Shown here: in pieces, positions 34,793 through 43,903 of the stretch
Layout of the letters: each line of letters starts with the position of its first letter
Position numbering within the stretch: position 1 is the stretch's first letter
Source of the DNA: Streptomyces zagrosensis
Lineage (GTDB): Bacteria; Actinomycetota; Actinomycetes; Streptomycetales; Streptomycetaceae
Length of the DNA stretch: 64,000 nt
Assembly: GCF_014203645.1 (NCBI RefSeq)
Contig: NZ_JACHJL010000013.1
Location: 62,001-126,000, forward strand
Direction of reading: 5' to 3'
Notes under the pieces: model-generated
What the model was told of the DNA's origin: nothing
The model's input: the letters and a program-made list of their open reading frames with translations, nothing else
The model's database searches: none
Translations under genes and position numbers: made by a program

Positions 34793-35350
34793 GTGACGAG
34801 ATACGTGGCGCTGTTGCGCGGCATCAACGTGGGCCGGCATCACCGGATTCCCATGGCTACCCTGCGGGAACTGCTGACCAACCTCGGATGCGGCGCGGTG
34901 CGGACTCACCTACACAGTGGAAACGCGGTGTTCACCCTGCCATCGAAGGAGCGGGGCCTGCGGGGGCCGGCCGCGGTCGGTGACGCCCTGGAGCGGGCGA
35001 TAGCCGAGCACATGGCGTTGGAGGTGCGGGTGCTCGTCCTCGCTGGCGGTGAGTTGCGCCGTATCGCTGAGCACAATCCGTTTCACGGCGAGGAGTTCGA
35101 CCCGGCCCGGCTGCTGGTCACGTTCTTGTCCGGGCCGGTCGATCCCGAGCGGCTGGCGGGCATCGACCCGGCTGCGTACGCCCCCGACCAGTTCCGTGCC
35201 GGCGAGCGCGAGATCTATGTGTACTGCCCCGATGGGGTGCGGCACTCCAAGCTCACTCAGGTGCTGTGGGAAAAGCGCCTCGGCCTCACCGGCACCGCCC
35301 GAAACGGGAATACGCTCAACAAGCTCGTCGCGCTAACGGGGCTCGAATGA
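34793..35350 (+). CDS. DUF1697 domain-containing protein
   Basis: 185 residues from GTG 34793. The DUF1697 pattern is visible throughout: 'RYVALLRGINVGRHHRIPMA', 'LRELLTNLGCGAVRTHLHSG', 'NAVFTLPS', and the end 'KLTQVLWEKRLGLTGTARN' followed by 'NTLNKLVAL'. Members are small cytoplasmic proteins of unknown biochemical role, widespread in actinobacteria. It lies 7 bases upstream of the SGNH hydrolase gene on the same strand, so the two are probably co-transcribed. Confidence 0.88.
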   Translation: MTRYVALLRGINVGRHHRIPMATLRELLTNLGCGAVRTHLHSGNAVFTLPSKERGLRGPAAVGDALERAIAEHMALEVRVLVLAGGELRRIAEHNPFHGEEFDPARLLVTFLSGPVDPERLAGIDPAAYAPDQFRAGEREIYVYCPDGVRHSKLTQVLWEKRLGLTGTARNGNTLNKLVALTGLE

Positions 35351-35357
35351 GGGCTAA

Positions 35358-36572
35358 GTGATCACGAACGGGGCGCAGTTGATCGCCCACGACGATCCGC
35401 TGCTGCGCTATCGAGGCGCGGTGTCGCTCCAGCGCGGCCCGTGCTGGACCGCGCCCTGGCGGCTGCCTCACGAAGAAGCAGCGCTCTATTTGCCCGAGGG
35501 CGGCACCGGCCGAGCGGCGATGCCATCGGGGGTGCGCGTCACGCTGCGCACCGACAGCCCCTGGCTCAGCTGCCGATACGAGGCCGATCCCGCGCCGCGG
35601 CTGAACGGGCCGCCGGAGCGGGCCCGCCTCGATGTGCTGCGAGATGGCCGCCGGATGGCGACGGTGGATCTTGAGACGCACGGCGGGGACGCGGAGTTTC
35701 GGGTGCCGGGGCTGACGGGGCTGAACAGTCGGGGTGGGGTGGCCGGGCGGCGATACGCGAATGGGCCGCCGACCGTGGAGCTGTGGCTGCCCTACTACCA
35801 CCGGTTCCGGCTGCGCGGCCTCGCCGTCGCTGCCGGGGCGACCGTGGCCGCCGATATGCACGCGGACCAACCACACTGGCTGCATTACGGCAGCTCCATC
35901 TCTCAGGGGCGGGGGGCCGTTTCGCCCAGCAGGACCTGGCCGGCGCTGGTGGCGCGGCGCGCTGGCTGGGACCTGACGTCGCTGGCGCTCGGCGCGGCCT
36001 GCTACCTCCAGCCGATGACCGCGCGCCTGATGCGTGACCTGCCCGCTGACCTGCTCACCGTCTGCGTCGGCATCAACGTTCACACGCTTGGCACACACAA
36101 CGGTGACTCGCTGACGGCGGCGTTGATCGGCTTCATACGGACCGTGCGCGAGGGCCATCCCCACACGCCGTTCGCCGTGATGTCCACCATCATCGCCCCC
36201 GAGCGCGAGGAGTTGGCCGGCCCCTCGGGCCTGACGGTCCGCGAGAGCCGCGAACGGGTCCGGCATGCGGTGCGGCTCCTGCGCGACCACGGCGACCAGC
36301 GGCTGCACTATCTACACGGGCCCAAGGTGTTCGGGGCGAGTTGTGTGCCACTGCTGCTCGAACCCGAGGGCCTTGACCGGCTGCATCCGTCCCCGGCCGG
36401 TCATCCCATCTTCGCGGGCCGATTTTTGACCCTGCTGCGCCGCATGCCGTGTGTGCCGGTCACGGTGTCACCCGAATGCGGCCCGGCCCACCTCGTCACC
36501 CAACGACGCATTGGCACTAAGGAAACTAAGGAAACAAGGGCGCCCAAGAAAGTAAAGGAAGCAAGGGAATGA
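35358..36572 (+). CDS. SGNH/GDSL-type hydrolase
   Basis: 404 residues from GTG 35358, seven bases after the DUF1697 stop. An N-terminal beta-sandwich of about 165 residues ('VRVTLRTDSPWLSCRYEADP', 'GPPTVELWLPYYHRFRLRGL') precedes the SGNH domain: block I is 'WLHYGSSISQGRG' with Ser nucleophile, an Asn-containing block 'LLTVCVGINVHTLGTHN', and the catalytic Asp-x-x-His in 'LDRLHPSPAGH'. This two-domain form is common in Streptomyces esterases. No signal peptide is seen, suggesting a cytoplasmic esterase. The last about 20 residues are Lys/Glu/Thr-rich and encoded by an A-rich stretch, unlike the rest of the gene. Confidence 0.85.
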   Translation: MITNGAQLIAHDDPLLRYRGAVSLQRGPCWTAPWRLPHEEAALYLPEGGTGRAAMPSGVRVTLRTDSPWLSCRYEADPAPRLNGPPERARLDVLRDGRRMATVDLETHGGDAEFRVPGLTGLNSRGGVAGRRYANGPPTVELWLPYYHRFRLRGLAVAAGATVAADMHADQPHWLHYGSSISQGRGAVSPSRTWPALVARRAGWDLTSLALGAACYLQPMTARLMRDLPADLLTVCVGINVHTLGTHNGDSLTAALIGFIRTVREGHPHTPFAVMSTIIAPEREELAGPSGLTVRESRERVRHAVRLLRDHGDQRLHYLHGPKVFGASCVPLLLEPEGLDRLHPSPAGHPIFAGRFLTLLRRMPCVPVTVSPECGPAHLVTQRRIGTKETKETRAPKKVKEARE

Positions 36573-36615
36573 AAGGAAACAATGGCAAATGGAAAATGGA
36601 AAGAGGCATGGAGAG

Positions 36616-37473
36616 ATGAGCGAGGCTGAAGCGACCGCCCGTGCCCTGTGGCCGCTAGTCGAACCCCTGCACGCCGTAAGCTACTTCGCGCCCGACGCAC
36701 ACGCCCCCTTTCATGAGGCGGGCCTCAAGGGCTTTTGGCCCGGCTACTTCGTCGGTCGCGCGGCTCCGCTGGGCCCCGTGGGCCCGGAGCCGGTGGTGGC
36801 CGCGTTCTTCAGCTTTGCCCCGGCGATGGTCAGGCGGGCGCTGCCTGCGCTCTGGCAGACGGTCTCGCCACAGCAGGCGCTGAAGCTGCGGCTGACCGGT
36901 GCGGAGGTGGCGCTGCGGCGGCTGCTGGCCGGTCGCGAGGCGGCAGCGCGGCAGGCCGCCGATGAACTCGGGGCACTGGCGACAGAGCTCGACTGCGCGG
37001 GGCGGGTGCTGGCCGCCGCGAACACCGCGCTCCCGACGCCTGACGAGCCGTTGCGCCGGCTGTGGCATGCGGCGACGCTGTTGCGCGAGCACCGGGGCGA
37101 TGGGCACCTTGCGGCGCTCGTGGCGGCAGGTCTGGACGGCTGCGAGGCGCTCGTACTGCGCACGGGCATCGACCTGCCCCGCGCCGAACTCCAGCCCTAC
37201 CGGGGTTGGACCGACGCCGAGTGGGACGCGGCGACAGAGCGCCTGGCCGAGCGCGGCTTGCTGGCAGCCGACAGCGCGGCCACGGCGCGGGGCCGTCAAC
37301 TTCTCCTGGACATCGAGCAGGCCACCAACCGGGCGGCCCAGCGGCCCTGGCAGGACGTGAGCGCCACCCGGCGCGAGCGGCTGACCGACTTACTCACGCC
37401 GCTGGCCCGGGCCTGCGCTGGTGCCCTGCGGTTTCCCAATCCCATCGGCCTGCCCGCTCCCAACCCGACATAG
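36616..37473 (+). CDS. SCO6745 family protein (SalK-like)
   Basis: 285 residues; ATG 36616 has GGAGAG directly upstream, and an earlier in-frame ATG at 36589 is possible. The family features are 'LWPLVEPLHAVSYFAPDAH', 'GLKGFWPGYFVGRAAPLGPV', 'AFFSFAPAMVRRALPALW', then helices ending 'ELQPYRGWTDAEWDAATERL', a winged-helix-like C-terminus. No enzymatic residues are known to me; the name follows the Streptomyces coelicolor locus. It contains a TTA codon at 37390 in 'LTDLLTPLAR', suggesting bldA dependence. It follows the SGNH gene by about 40 bases. Confidence 0.8.
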   Translation: MSEAEATARALWPLVEPLHAVSYFAPDAHAPFHEAGLKGFWPGYFVGRAAPLGPVGPEPVVAAFFSFAPAMVRRALPALWQTVSPQQALKLRLTGAEVALRRLLAGREAAARQAADELGALATELDCAGRVLAAANTALPTPDEPLRRLWHAATLLREHRGDGHLAALVAAGLDGCEALVLRTGIDLPRAELQPYRGWTDAEWDAATERLAERGLLAADSAATARGRQLLLDIEQATNRAAQRPWQDVSATRRERLTDLLTPLARACAGALRFPNPIGLPAPNPT

Positions 37474-37687
37474 CGGCCGGGCCCGCGCCCAACGTCGGCC
37501 TGGCATCGGCCGGGGCTGCGGTGAGTCGGCCGCAGGCCCACGCGGTGAGGGCGGCCTCGGCGCGCATACCTCGCCCGGTACGCGCATTGCGCACCCGCGC
37601 GCCAGAGTGAGCACCGCACGATGGCGAGCCCGGCGGATGGCTCAGATGGGCTGTGCCGCGCTGACACCAGCGAAAGGGACCCGCACC

Positions 37688-38155
37688 ATGCCGACCACGC
37701 CGCCCCGGCTACACCTCGCTGCCCTGGTGACGACCGCCGTTCTCGCGCTGGGCGCCCCCGCCGCGTACGCCACCTTGGGCCCCGACTCCCCCGCGCCAAC
37801 CGCCGCCACCTCCGTCAAGCGCGGCAAGCCGTATGTCGAAACCAGGCTGTTCTTCGGCACCGCCCGGCCAGACGGGGGCCCGCCGGTCACCGACAAGCAG
37901 TTCCTCGCCTTCGTCGATCGAGAGATCACCCCGCACTTTCCCGCCGGGCTGACCATTCAGGAAGGGCGTGGCCAGTGGCGCAACCAGCACGGGACGATCG
38001 AGCGGGAGCGCTCGTACGAGTTGATCCTGCTCTACCCGCGGTCGCAGGCACGGTCCCACGACGCGCAGATCGAGGGCATCCGCACTGCCTATGAGCGGGA
38101 CTTCGGGCAGGAGTCCGTGGCCCGCGCGGACGAGACCGCCTGGGTGGACTTCTAG
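37688..38155 (+). CDS. Secreted DUF3574 protein
   Basis: 155 residues from ATG 37688. A signal peptide, 'LHLAALVTTAVLALGAPAAYA', precedes a short linker and the DUF3574 domain: 'YVETRLFFGTARPDGGPPVT', 'FVDREITPHFPAGLTIQEGR', 'GQWRN', 'ELILLYPRSQARSHDAQIEG', ending 'SVARADETAWVDF'. The family is small, exported and of unknown function, found in many Gram-negative and actinobacterial genomes. It stands alone and converges on the PaaX-like gene. Confidence 0.85.
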   Translation: MPTTPPRLHLAALVTTAVLALGAPAAYATLGPDSPAPTAATSVKRGKPYVETRLFFGTARPDGGPPVTDKQFLAFVDREITPHFPAGLTIQEGRGQWRNQHGTIERERSYELILLYPRSQARSHDAQIEGIRTAYERDFGQESVARADETAWVDF

Positions 38156-38312
38156 CACCCACGCCGGCTACGCGCCCGGCAGTCCAGTGGCCAGGCAGCA
38201 CGGTACGTCACCGCGTCGGATCGTACGGGGCACGTCACCCAGGCCCAGTTGGGCCGGCTCGTACGGGACACGCCGCCTCGGCAGCAGCATGAGCACACCG
38301 CGTCGATGCCGC

Positions 38313-39272
38313 TCAGTCCGCGTGGCCAAGAATGGCCGCCCGGAACTCCTCATCGAACCCGCCGTAGGAGCGCCGCAATGCCTCGCCCGGCCAGTCGGCG
38401 GGCAGCAGCGGCCCCGGCAGCACGGGGTCGGCCAACAGATGGCGAAGGATGGCCGCCGCCACCGTAAACCTGCCGGCCAACTCGTCGGCCGCGTCCAGCG
38501 CGGACAGCAACCATCGGGCGTGTCGGGACCAGGTCTCCAGGTCCCACAGGCTCGCTACGAGCTGGGCCGGATCGCCCTCGGGGGTTCCGATCAGCCATGC
38601 GCACTGCTCGGCCGCGGCGGGCGGACGGGGCCGCTCCAAATTGGCGGGACGCAGCCAACTTCCCTCGCGGAGTTCGGCGAGTCGTAGCGTGCCCATCGCC
38701 TGCCGCAGGGCGGCGCGTTCGGCAGCGGGGCGCCGCCGCTCGCCGGTGACCAGGGCGATCTCCCACTGACCGGCCCAGTCCCGCAGCTGCGGGGATCGAC
38801 TGTCGTCCTGGCGGGCCTGCCGGGCGAGCAGTCGGGCCGACAGCCGATACGCACCGTCGCGCTGCTCCAGGTCTCCTGCGGCCACCATGCGGGTCAGCGC
38901 CACCCTGACGGTGCCATCGGCGGTGCCGAACAGTTCGCCCGCGCGGACCAGAGCCCGCGCGGGAAGTTCGGCGGGGTGGTGACCGAGGAGCGTGCTGAGC
39001 ACGACCGACCGAGCGGTCAAAGGGCGCAGCGTCGGCACGCCCGCATCGCCCGCATCGCCCGCATCGCCCGCCGCCACGGTGCCTGCTCCCGCCGCCCCCA
39101 TACGCGCGCCCGGGCGCCGGCCGTCTGCGCCGCCGCCGTCCGCCCTGCCAGCTGCCGTGCCATCCACGCTGCCCATACCCTCGCCCATCCGCGGCTCGTC
39201 CCGGCCCACCGGCCTGCCGCGCGTCCGGCCGGAAACCCTGGCCCCGACCCGTGCATTACGGTTCTCCGTCAC
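38313..39272 (-). CDS. PaaX-family transcriptional regulator
   Basis: 319 residues from GTG 39272, though the true start may be 50-75 codons later. The PaaX HTH begins near residue 82: 'LTARSVVLSTLLGHHPAELP', 'ALVRAGELFGTADGTVRVAL', 'TRMVAAGDLEQRDGAYRLS', and the C-terminal domain contains 'QWEIALVTGERRRPAAERAA' and 'LWDLETWSRHARWLLSALDA'. PaaX repressors usually sense an aryl- or acyl-CoA. The first about 80 residues are Gly/Ala/Asp/Arg-rich with a 9-bp tandem repeat (GDAGDAGDAG at 39044-39070). It is divergent from the AidB-like dehydrogenase with only 46 bases between starts, so it probably controls that gene. Confidence 0.8.
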   Translation of the reverse strand: MTENRNARVGARVSGRTRGRPVGRDEPRMGEGMGSVDGTAAGRADGGGADGRRPGARMGAAGAGTVAAGDAGDAGDAGVPTLRPLTARSVVLSTLLGHHPAELPARALVRAGELFGTADGTVRVALTRMVAAGDLEQRDGAYRLSARLLARQARQDDSRSPQLRDWAGQWEIALVTGERRRPAAERAALRQAMGTLRLAELREGSWLRPANLERPRPPAAAEQCAWLIGTPEGDPAQLVASLWDLETWSRHARWLLSALDAADELAGRFTVAAAILRHLLADPVLPGPLLPADWPGEALRRSYGGFDEEFRAAILGHAD

Positions 39273-39318
39273 GCATCATAGAAGTGTAAGGACAATCGGC
39301 TGCGCCCCGGAGGTCACT

Positions 39319-40962
39319 GTGAGCCCCAGCCCCACTCATGAGGTCGTCAACCAGGCCCCGCCGCTTACGAATTTCAGCACCGCCGATGACGACGCCCTGC
39401 TGGAAGCGGTGCGCCGCGAGGGCGGCGCGTGGGGCGAGCTTGAGGTACGTGAGGTGGGGGCCCGCGCCGGGTCGGCTGAGGTCCAGGAGTGGGCGCGGCT
39501 GGCCGAGGAGAATCATCCGGTGCTGCGCACCCACGATCGGTACGGGCACCGCGTGGACGAGGTGGAATTCCATCCCGCCTGGCATCATTTGATGGCCGAG
39601 GCGATCGCCACCGGCCAGCACGCGGCGGCTTGGGCCGAGCCGCGTCCGGGCGCCCACCTCGTACGCGCCGCGAAGTTCTACGCATGGGCGCAGGCCGAGG
39701 CAGGGCATGGTTGCCCGATCTCCATGACGTACGCCGCGATTCCCGCTTTGCGTGCCTCACCCGAACTGTCCGACATGTACGGGCCGTTGCTCGCCTCCTC
39801 GGTGTACGACTTCGGGCTGCGTCCGCCCCTGGGCAAGCGGGGGCTGATTGCGGGCATGTCGATGACCGAGAAGCAGGGCGGTTCCGACGTACGCGCCAAC
39901 ACCACCACCGCCACCCCAGCCGGCGACGGCTCGTATGTGATCACCGGCCACAAGTGGTTCACCTCTGCCCCGATGAGCGATGTGTTCTTGACCCTGGCGC
40001 AGGCGCCCGAGGGGTTGACCTGCTTCTTGTTGCCGCGGGTTCTCCCGGACGGCAGCCGCAACGCGCTGCGGCTACAGCGGCTCAAGGACAAGTTGGGCAA
40101 CCGCTCCAACGCATCCGCCGAGATCGAGTACGAACAGGCCGTCGGCTGGGCAGTGGGCGAGGTTGGGCGCGGGGTACGCACCATCGTGGAGATGGTCAAC
40201 GTGACCCGACTCGACTGTGTGATCGGCTCGGCGGCCGGGATGCGAGCGGGGTTGCGGCAGGCGCTGCACCACACGGCACACCGGCGGGCGTTCGGCGCTG
40301 ACCTCATCGACCAGCCGCTGATGCGACATGTGCTCGCCGACCTGGCCGTCGAATCCGAAGCCGCCACGGCACTGGCGCTGCGGCTCGCCGCCGCATTGGA
40401 CCGCTCCGAGGCCGGTGACGCCCACGAGGCGGCGCTGCGCCGGCTCGGGCTCGCGGCCAGCAAGTATTGGGTGTGCAAGCGCGGCAGCACCCATGTGGCG
40501 GAGGCACTGGAATGCCTGGGCGGCAATGGTTACGTCGAGGAGTCCGGCATGCCCCGGCTCTACCGCGAGGCGCCGCTGCTGTCGATCTGGGAGGGCTCGG
40601 GCAATGTGGCGGCGCTGGATGTGCTGCGGGCGCTGGCGAAGGCACCGGATGCGGCGGACGCCCTTCTCGCGGAGGCGGACGCGGCGGCAGGGGCCGATGC
40701 CCGGTTGGACGCGGCGGTGGCACGGGTACGGAAGTTGCTCGGTGAGCTCGCCGACCCGGTGCGGGCTCAGCTGCTGGCCCGGCGGTTGGCCGAGCAACTG
40801 ACGCTGGTGCTCCAGGGTTCGCTGCTGGTACGGCACAGCCACCCGGCGGTCGCGGATGCGTTCTGCGCCTCGCGGCTTGGCGGGGACTGGGGGCATGCGT
40901 TCGGCACGCTGCCGCCCGGCACGGACACCCAGGCGATCATCGAGCGCGCGCTGCACGAGTAA
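39319..40962 (+). CDS. AidB-like acyl-CoA dehydrogenase
   Basis: 547 residues from GTG 39319, with GGAGGT upstream; length matches Escherichia coli AidB (about 540). Characteristic sequence includes 'DRYGHRVDEVEFHPAWHHLM', 'CPISMTYAAIPALR', 'GMSMTEKQGGSDVRANTTTA', 'GHKWFTSAPMSDVFLTLAQA', 'LGNRSNASAEIEYEQAVGWA', 'HTAHRRAFGADLIDQPLMRH' and 'ECLGGNGYVEESGMPRLYRE'. AidB proteins bind FAD and DNA and are induced by alkylating agents; this group also includes isovaleryl-CoA dehydrogenase-like enzymes. It is divergent from a PaaX-like regulator, which suggests control by a CoA thioester rather than an Ada-type response. Confidence 0.88.
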   Translation: MSPSPTHEVVNQAPPLTNFSTADDDALLEAVRREGGAWGELEVREVGARAGSAEVQEWARLAEENHPVLRTHDRYGHRVDEVEFHPAWHHLMAEAIATGQHAAAWAEPRPGAHLVRAAKFYAWAQAEAGHGCPISMTYAAIPALRASPELSDMYGPLLASSVYDFGLRPPLGKRGLIAGMSMTEKQGGSDVRANTTTATPAGDGSYVITGHKWFTSAPMSDVFLTLAQAPEGLTCFLLPRVLPDGSRNALRLQRLKDKLGNRSNASAEIEYEQAVGWAVGEVGRGVRTIVEMVNVTRLDCVIGSAAGMRAGLRQALHHTAHRRAFGADLIDQPLMRHVLADLAVESEAATALALRLAAALDRSEAGDAHEAALRRLGLAASKYWVCKRGSTHVAEALECLGGNGYVEESGMPRLYREAPLLSIWEGSGNVAALDVLRALAKAPDAADALLAEADAAAGADARLDAAVARVRKLLGELADPVRAQLLARRLAEQLTLVLQGSLLVRHSHPAVADAFCASRLGGDWGHAFGTLPPGTDTQAIIERALHE

Positions 40963-41288
40963 GCCTCGGCAGGGGCAGGGGGCGAAAACGAACATCGGAC
41001 ATAGGGCGCTGTCTTGTACGTCGTTGGGGCTGCGCTCACCGTTGCGTGCTTCGGCCGCCCCGTTTCGCCGGTCAGTCACGGTTGACCGGCGGTGCGGCGC
41101 TGCCCCTACTCAGCCTCATTCCTGTCCCTTACGCCTCGTGGCTACCGCGGACGCCCGCGCCAGGGCCCGCTGACCGGCCTGGCCATCGCTAGGCGCTCTC
41201 TAAACGCGGCACGCGATTTTTCACCCTATTGAGCGAAGCTGACGCTAATCCGGGATCGCCTCATGAAGGGCTCCCGCAGCATGGCCGC
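40963..41288. other. Gene-free stretch
   Basis: About 325 bases between the AidB-like gene and the Pro-rich protein. I see no gene, hairpin with a T-run, or repeat of note; a promoter for the downstream gene is expected near 41200, where the composition is less GC-rich (GCGATTTTTCACCCTATTG). Confidence 0.4.
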
Positions 41289-42395
41289 GTGAATCGATGG
41301 CATTGGGCAACGCGTTCAGGGATAGGTCTCGCGGCCGTTGTCCTCGCTTCCTCCGGGGCGACCGCTACGGCCGGTGACGGCGAGGCGGAACGTGTCGTCA
41401 CTGCCGGTCCCCGTTGGGCAGCGGCCGGTTCGGGCGATGCCGGGGCACGGAGCGAGCCGGCTCCACGGGTCGCGCCCGAGCCACGAGCAGACGGCACCGC
41501 GCCAGCGCGTCCTCTGCTCCAGCCTCGACCGCCAACCTCGGGTCCGCGGGCGCAGCCCTCACCAACGCACGCGCCGCAGGCCCACGCACAGCCCCAGCCG
41601 GCAGCGTCAGCGCAGAGCACGCCGCACCGCGTCGGACACAGCGGAGCGGTCCCGCACAGCGGTCACGGGTCGAAGCAGGGCCGGAACAGCGGCTTCGGAC
41701 TGGACATCATCACGGGCAACGCCTTCGTATCGGTGCACACCCGACCCAACGGCCTGTGCATCGCCATCTCGGCGGGCAAGGCCAAGGTCGTCATCGGCCA
41801 CGGCTCCTGCGGACGGCCCAAGCCACCGAAGCCACCCCACCCACCGTGCCCGACGCCCACGCCGACGCCGACCCCAACTCCCACACCGACCCCAACGCCC
41901 ACACCAACGCCCACCCCGACCCCGACGCCGCCCACACCCACACCCACACCCACTCCGACCCCGACGCCGCCCACGCCAAGTCCCACTCCGCCGGCGCCGA
42001 GTCCGACACCACCCGCGCCGACACCGCCTGAGCCGAGCCCGCCCGTGCGGCCCGCGCCGCCCGACGCCACGCCTGCGCCGGCTGTCCCCGTACCCCCGGC
42101 GCCACCCGGCCCATCCCGGCCGGAGCGTGGCCGTGCGGCCCCGCCACCGCCGGTCCCGCCTGGGGCCCGGCCCACGTCGGGGCCCCCCACGCGGCCCCAG
42201 CCGGACCCGTCCCGCACGCCGAAACCCGAGCCCGAGACGATCGAGGTGCGCGCCTATCACCGCCCCACCCACCGCCAGCCGCAGGGCGATCTGTCCCCCG
42301 TGACCCTCACGCTGCTCATCACCGCGCCCGCGGTACTCGCCGCGGCGACGCTACGCGCCCGCTCCGCCACCCGCAGCCGGGGCCGAGGCCGCTAG
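41289..42395 (+). CDS. Pro/Thr-repeat secreted or surface protein
   Basis: 368 residues if translation starts at GTG 41289, just before 'WATRSGIGLAAVVLASSGAT', a signal-peptide-like stretch; a TTG at 41229 would add 20 residues. Neither has a strong ribosome binding site. A short conserved island, 'GFGLDIITGNAFVSVHTRPN' and 'LCIAISAGKAKVVIGHGSCG', precedes about 40 residues of nearly perfect Pro-Thr dipeptide repeat and another about 90 Pro-rich residues. The C-terminus ends with a hydrophobic segment 'SPVTLTLLITAPAVLAAATL' and a basic tail, consistent with membrane anchoring. It resembles wall-spanning proteins in which the PT region crosses peptidoglycan. The function is unknown. Confidence 0.7.
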   Translation: MNRWHWATRSGIGLAAVVLASSGATATAGDGEAERVVTAGPRWAAAGSGDAGARSEPAPRVAPEPRADGTAPARPLLQPRPPTSGPRAQPSPTHAPQAHAQPQPAASAQSTPHRVGHSGAVPHSGHGSKQGRNSGFGLDIITGNAFVSVHTRPNGLCIAISAGKAKVVIGHGSCGRPKPPKPPHPPCPTPTPTPTPTPTPTPTPTPTPTPTPTPPTPTPTPTPTPTPPTPSPTPPAPSPTPPAPTPPEPSPPVRPAPPDATPAPAVPVPPAPPGPSRPERGRAAPPPPVPPGARPTSGPPTRPQPDPSRTPKPEPETIEVRAYHRPTHRQPQGDLSPVTLTLLITAPAVLAAATLRARSATRSRGRGR

Positions 42396-42569
42396 GCCAC
42401 CGGGTCGAGGCACCACGCTGAAGGCCCCCACGCCCGGCTGCCCGAGCCAAGAGGCCAGGCGACCGGCCTTCCGAGGCCGAACGCCACCCTTGGCCCGGCG
42501 GCACCTGCCACGCCTCGTCCACCTTGCTCTCCGCCGTCGCCTCCGCGCATCGGCGTACCGGAGGTTTCC

Positions 42570-43325
42570 ATGCCCGAATGGCTGGTCCTAGCCCTCGCGA
42601 TGGGCGCCGCCTGCGCCGTCGTGCTCCTCGTCGTCTTCCTCAACCAGCGTCGCGTTGGCGAGGATGACGACCCATCGGAGACCCCCGACGTCATCGAGTA
42701 CATGGCCATGATGATCGGCGTGGTGTACGCGATCGTCCTCGGCCTCGCCATTGCCGGGGTGTGGGAGGCCAGGAGTGCGGCCGGTGACACGGTGCGTGCC
42801 GAGGCGCAGTCACTCTACGAGGTGAGCGAGCGGGTCCATGTGTATCCGGCACCCGAGCGGGAGCGGATCAGGGCGGATGTGACCGCGTACGTACGGCACG
42901 TCGTGGACAAGGAATTCCCCCACATGATCGACAAGGGCGAGCTCACGGAGCGTGGGGACGCGTTGCTGCGCAAGCTGCGGCATGACGCGGCGGAGTCCAC
43001 GCCACGCGACGAGCGCATGGCCCAGACGTACCAGCCGCTGATGGATCAGATCGCCCTCGCCGACGACGCGCGCGGCGCCAGGGAGCAGAGCGCGGGCGCG
43101 ACGCTGCCGGGCGTGGTGTGGTTCGGTCTGGTCGGTGGGGCCATGGTGACGGTCGGCATTGTGTTCACGCTCCAGATCCGCCGCTCGCCGCGGGAACTGC
43201 TCCTCGCGGGTTTGTTCAGCGCGCTGATCGCTTTCCTGCTGTTCCTGGTATGGGACTTCGATGCCCCGTTTGGGCAATCCGCGGAAGATGCGGCGACACC
43301 ATTCACCGACCTCTTCTTCAACTGA
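42570..43325 (+). CDS. DUF4239 (bestrophin-like) membrane protein
   Basis: 251 residues. Two N-terminal helices ('LVLALAMGAACAVVLLVVFL', 'MAMMIGVVYAIVLGLAIAGV') are followed by a soluble helical middle ('EARSAAGDTVRAEAQSLYEV', 'DVTAYVRHVVDKEFPHMIDK') and two C-terminal helices ('WFGLVGGAMVTVGIVFTLQI', 'LAGLFSALIAFLLFLVWDF'). The motif 'VWEARSAAGDTVRAEAQSL' is typical of DUF4239. Members are predicted channel-like proteins of unknown function. It stands alone on the plus strand. Confidence 0.88.
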   Translation: MPEWLVLALAMGAACAVVLLVVFLNQRRVGEDDDPSETPDVIEYMAMMIGVVYAIVLGLAIAGVWEARSAAGDTVRAEAQSLYEVSERVHVYPAPERERIRADVTAYVRHVVDKEFPHMIDKGELTERGDALLRKLRHDAAESTPRDERMAQTYQPLMDQIALADDARGAREQSAGATLPGVVWFGLVGGAMVTVGIVFTLQIRRSPRELLLAGLFSALIAFLLFLVWDFDAPFGQSAEDAATPFTDLFFN

Positions 43326-43453
43326 CTAACTGACCGCGGGCTGCCGCCGGACGGATGCGCCCGGCGGCAGCGGCGGGATACGGGGCGCTCCACCTGGGCA
43401 GATCAGGCACGACCAGGCGAGTCGCACGAGTCCGGCTGGTTGAACGCGCTGGG

Positions 43454-43903
43454 TCACACCTGGCCGCGCCACGCTCCGGTCTCGATGCCGCGCTTTTCGA
43501 TGAACGTCTTGAACCGCTCCAGGTCGGCGGTGGCCTGCCGCTTGACGAAGCCGAGCTTGTCGCCGACGGACTCGGCCATGCCGTCAGGATCGAACTTCAT
43601 TTGCAGCATGACCTTCGTGGTGGTCGCGTCAAGACGGTGGAAGGTCACCACACCAGCCTGCTTGACGTCCCCGCCGACGGTGGTCCAGGCGACGCGCTCG
43701 TCGGGGATCTGCTCGGTGACCTCGGCGTCGAACTCGCGCTGCACCCCGTTGACCTTCGTCACCCAGTGGGTCAGGGTGTCGGTCCGCTGCTCGATCCGCT
43801 CCACTCCGCCCATGAACTCGGGAAAGGTCTCGAACTGCGTCCACTGGTCGTACACGGTGCGGACCGGCACGTTGACCTCGATGGACTCCTCGACCTGCGA
43901 CAT
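43454..43903 (-). CDS. SRPBCC family protein (polyketide cyclase/dehydrase-like)
   Basis: 149 residues. The START/Bet v1-type helix-grip fold is indicated by 'SIEVNVPVRTVYDQWTQFET' with 'FPEFMGGVERIEQRTDT', then alternating strands ('HWVTKVNGVQREFDAEVTEQ', 'IPDERVAWTTVGGDVKQAGV', 'VTFHRLDATTTKVMLQMKFD') and a long C-terminal helix ('VKRQATADLERFKTFIEKRG'). It should bind a small hydrophobic ligand; catalytic function is not evident. The gene is divergent from egtA across a 509-base region that contains a perfect palindrome. Confidence 0.88.
   Translation of the reverse strand: MSQVEESIEVNVPVRTVYDQWTQFETFPEFMGGVERIEQRTDTLTHWVTKVNGVQREFDAEVTEQIPDERVAWTTVGGDVKQAGVVTFHRLDATTTKVMLQMKFDPDGMAESVGDKLGFVKRQATADLERFKTFIEKRGIETGAWRGQV

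Noticed and set aside
41865..42040. CRISPR-like regular repetition
   Set aside because: The repetition is an in-frame Pro-Thr dipeptide coding repeat without unique spacers.
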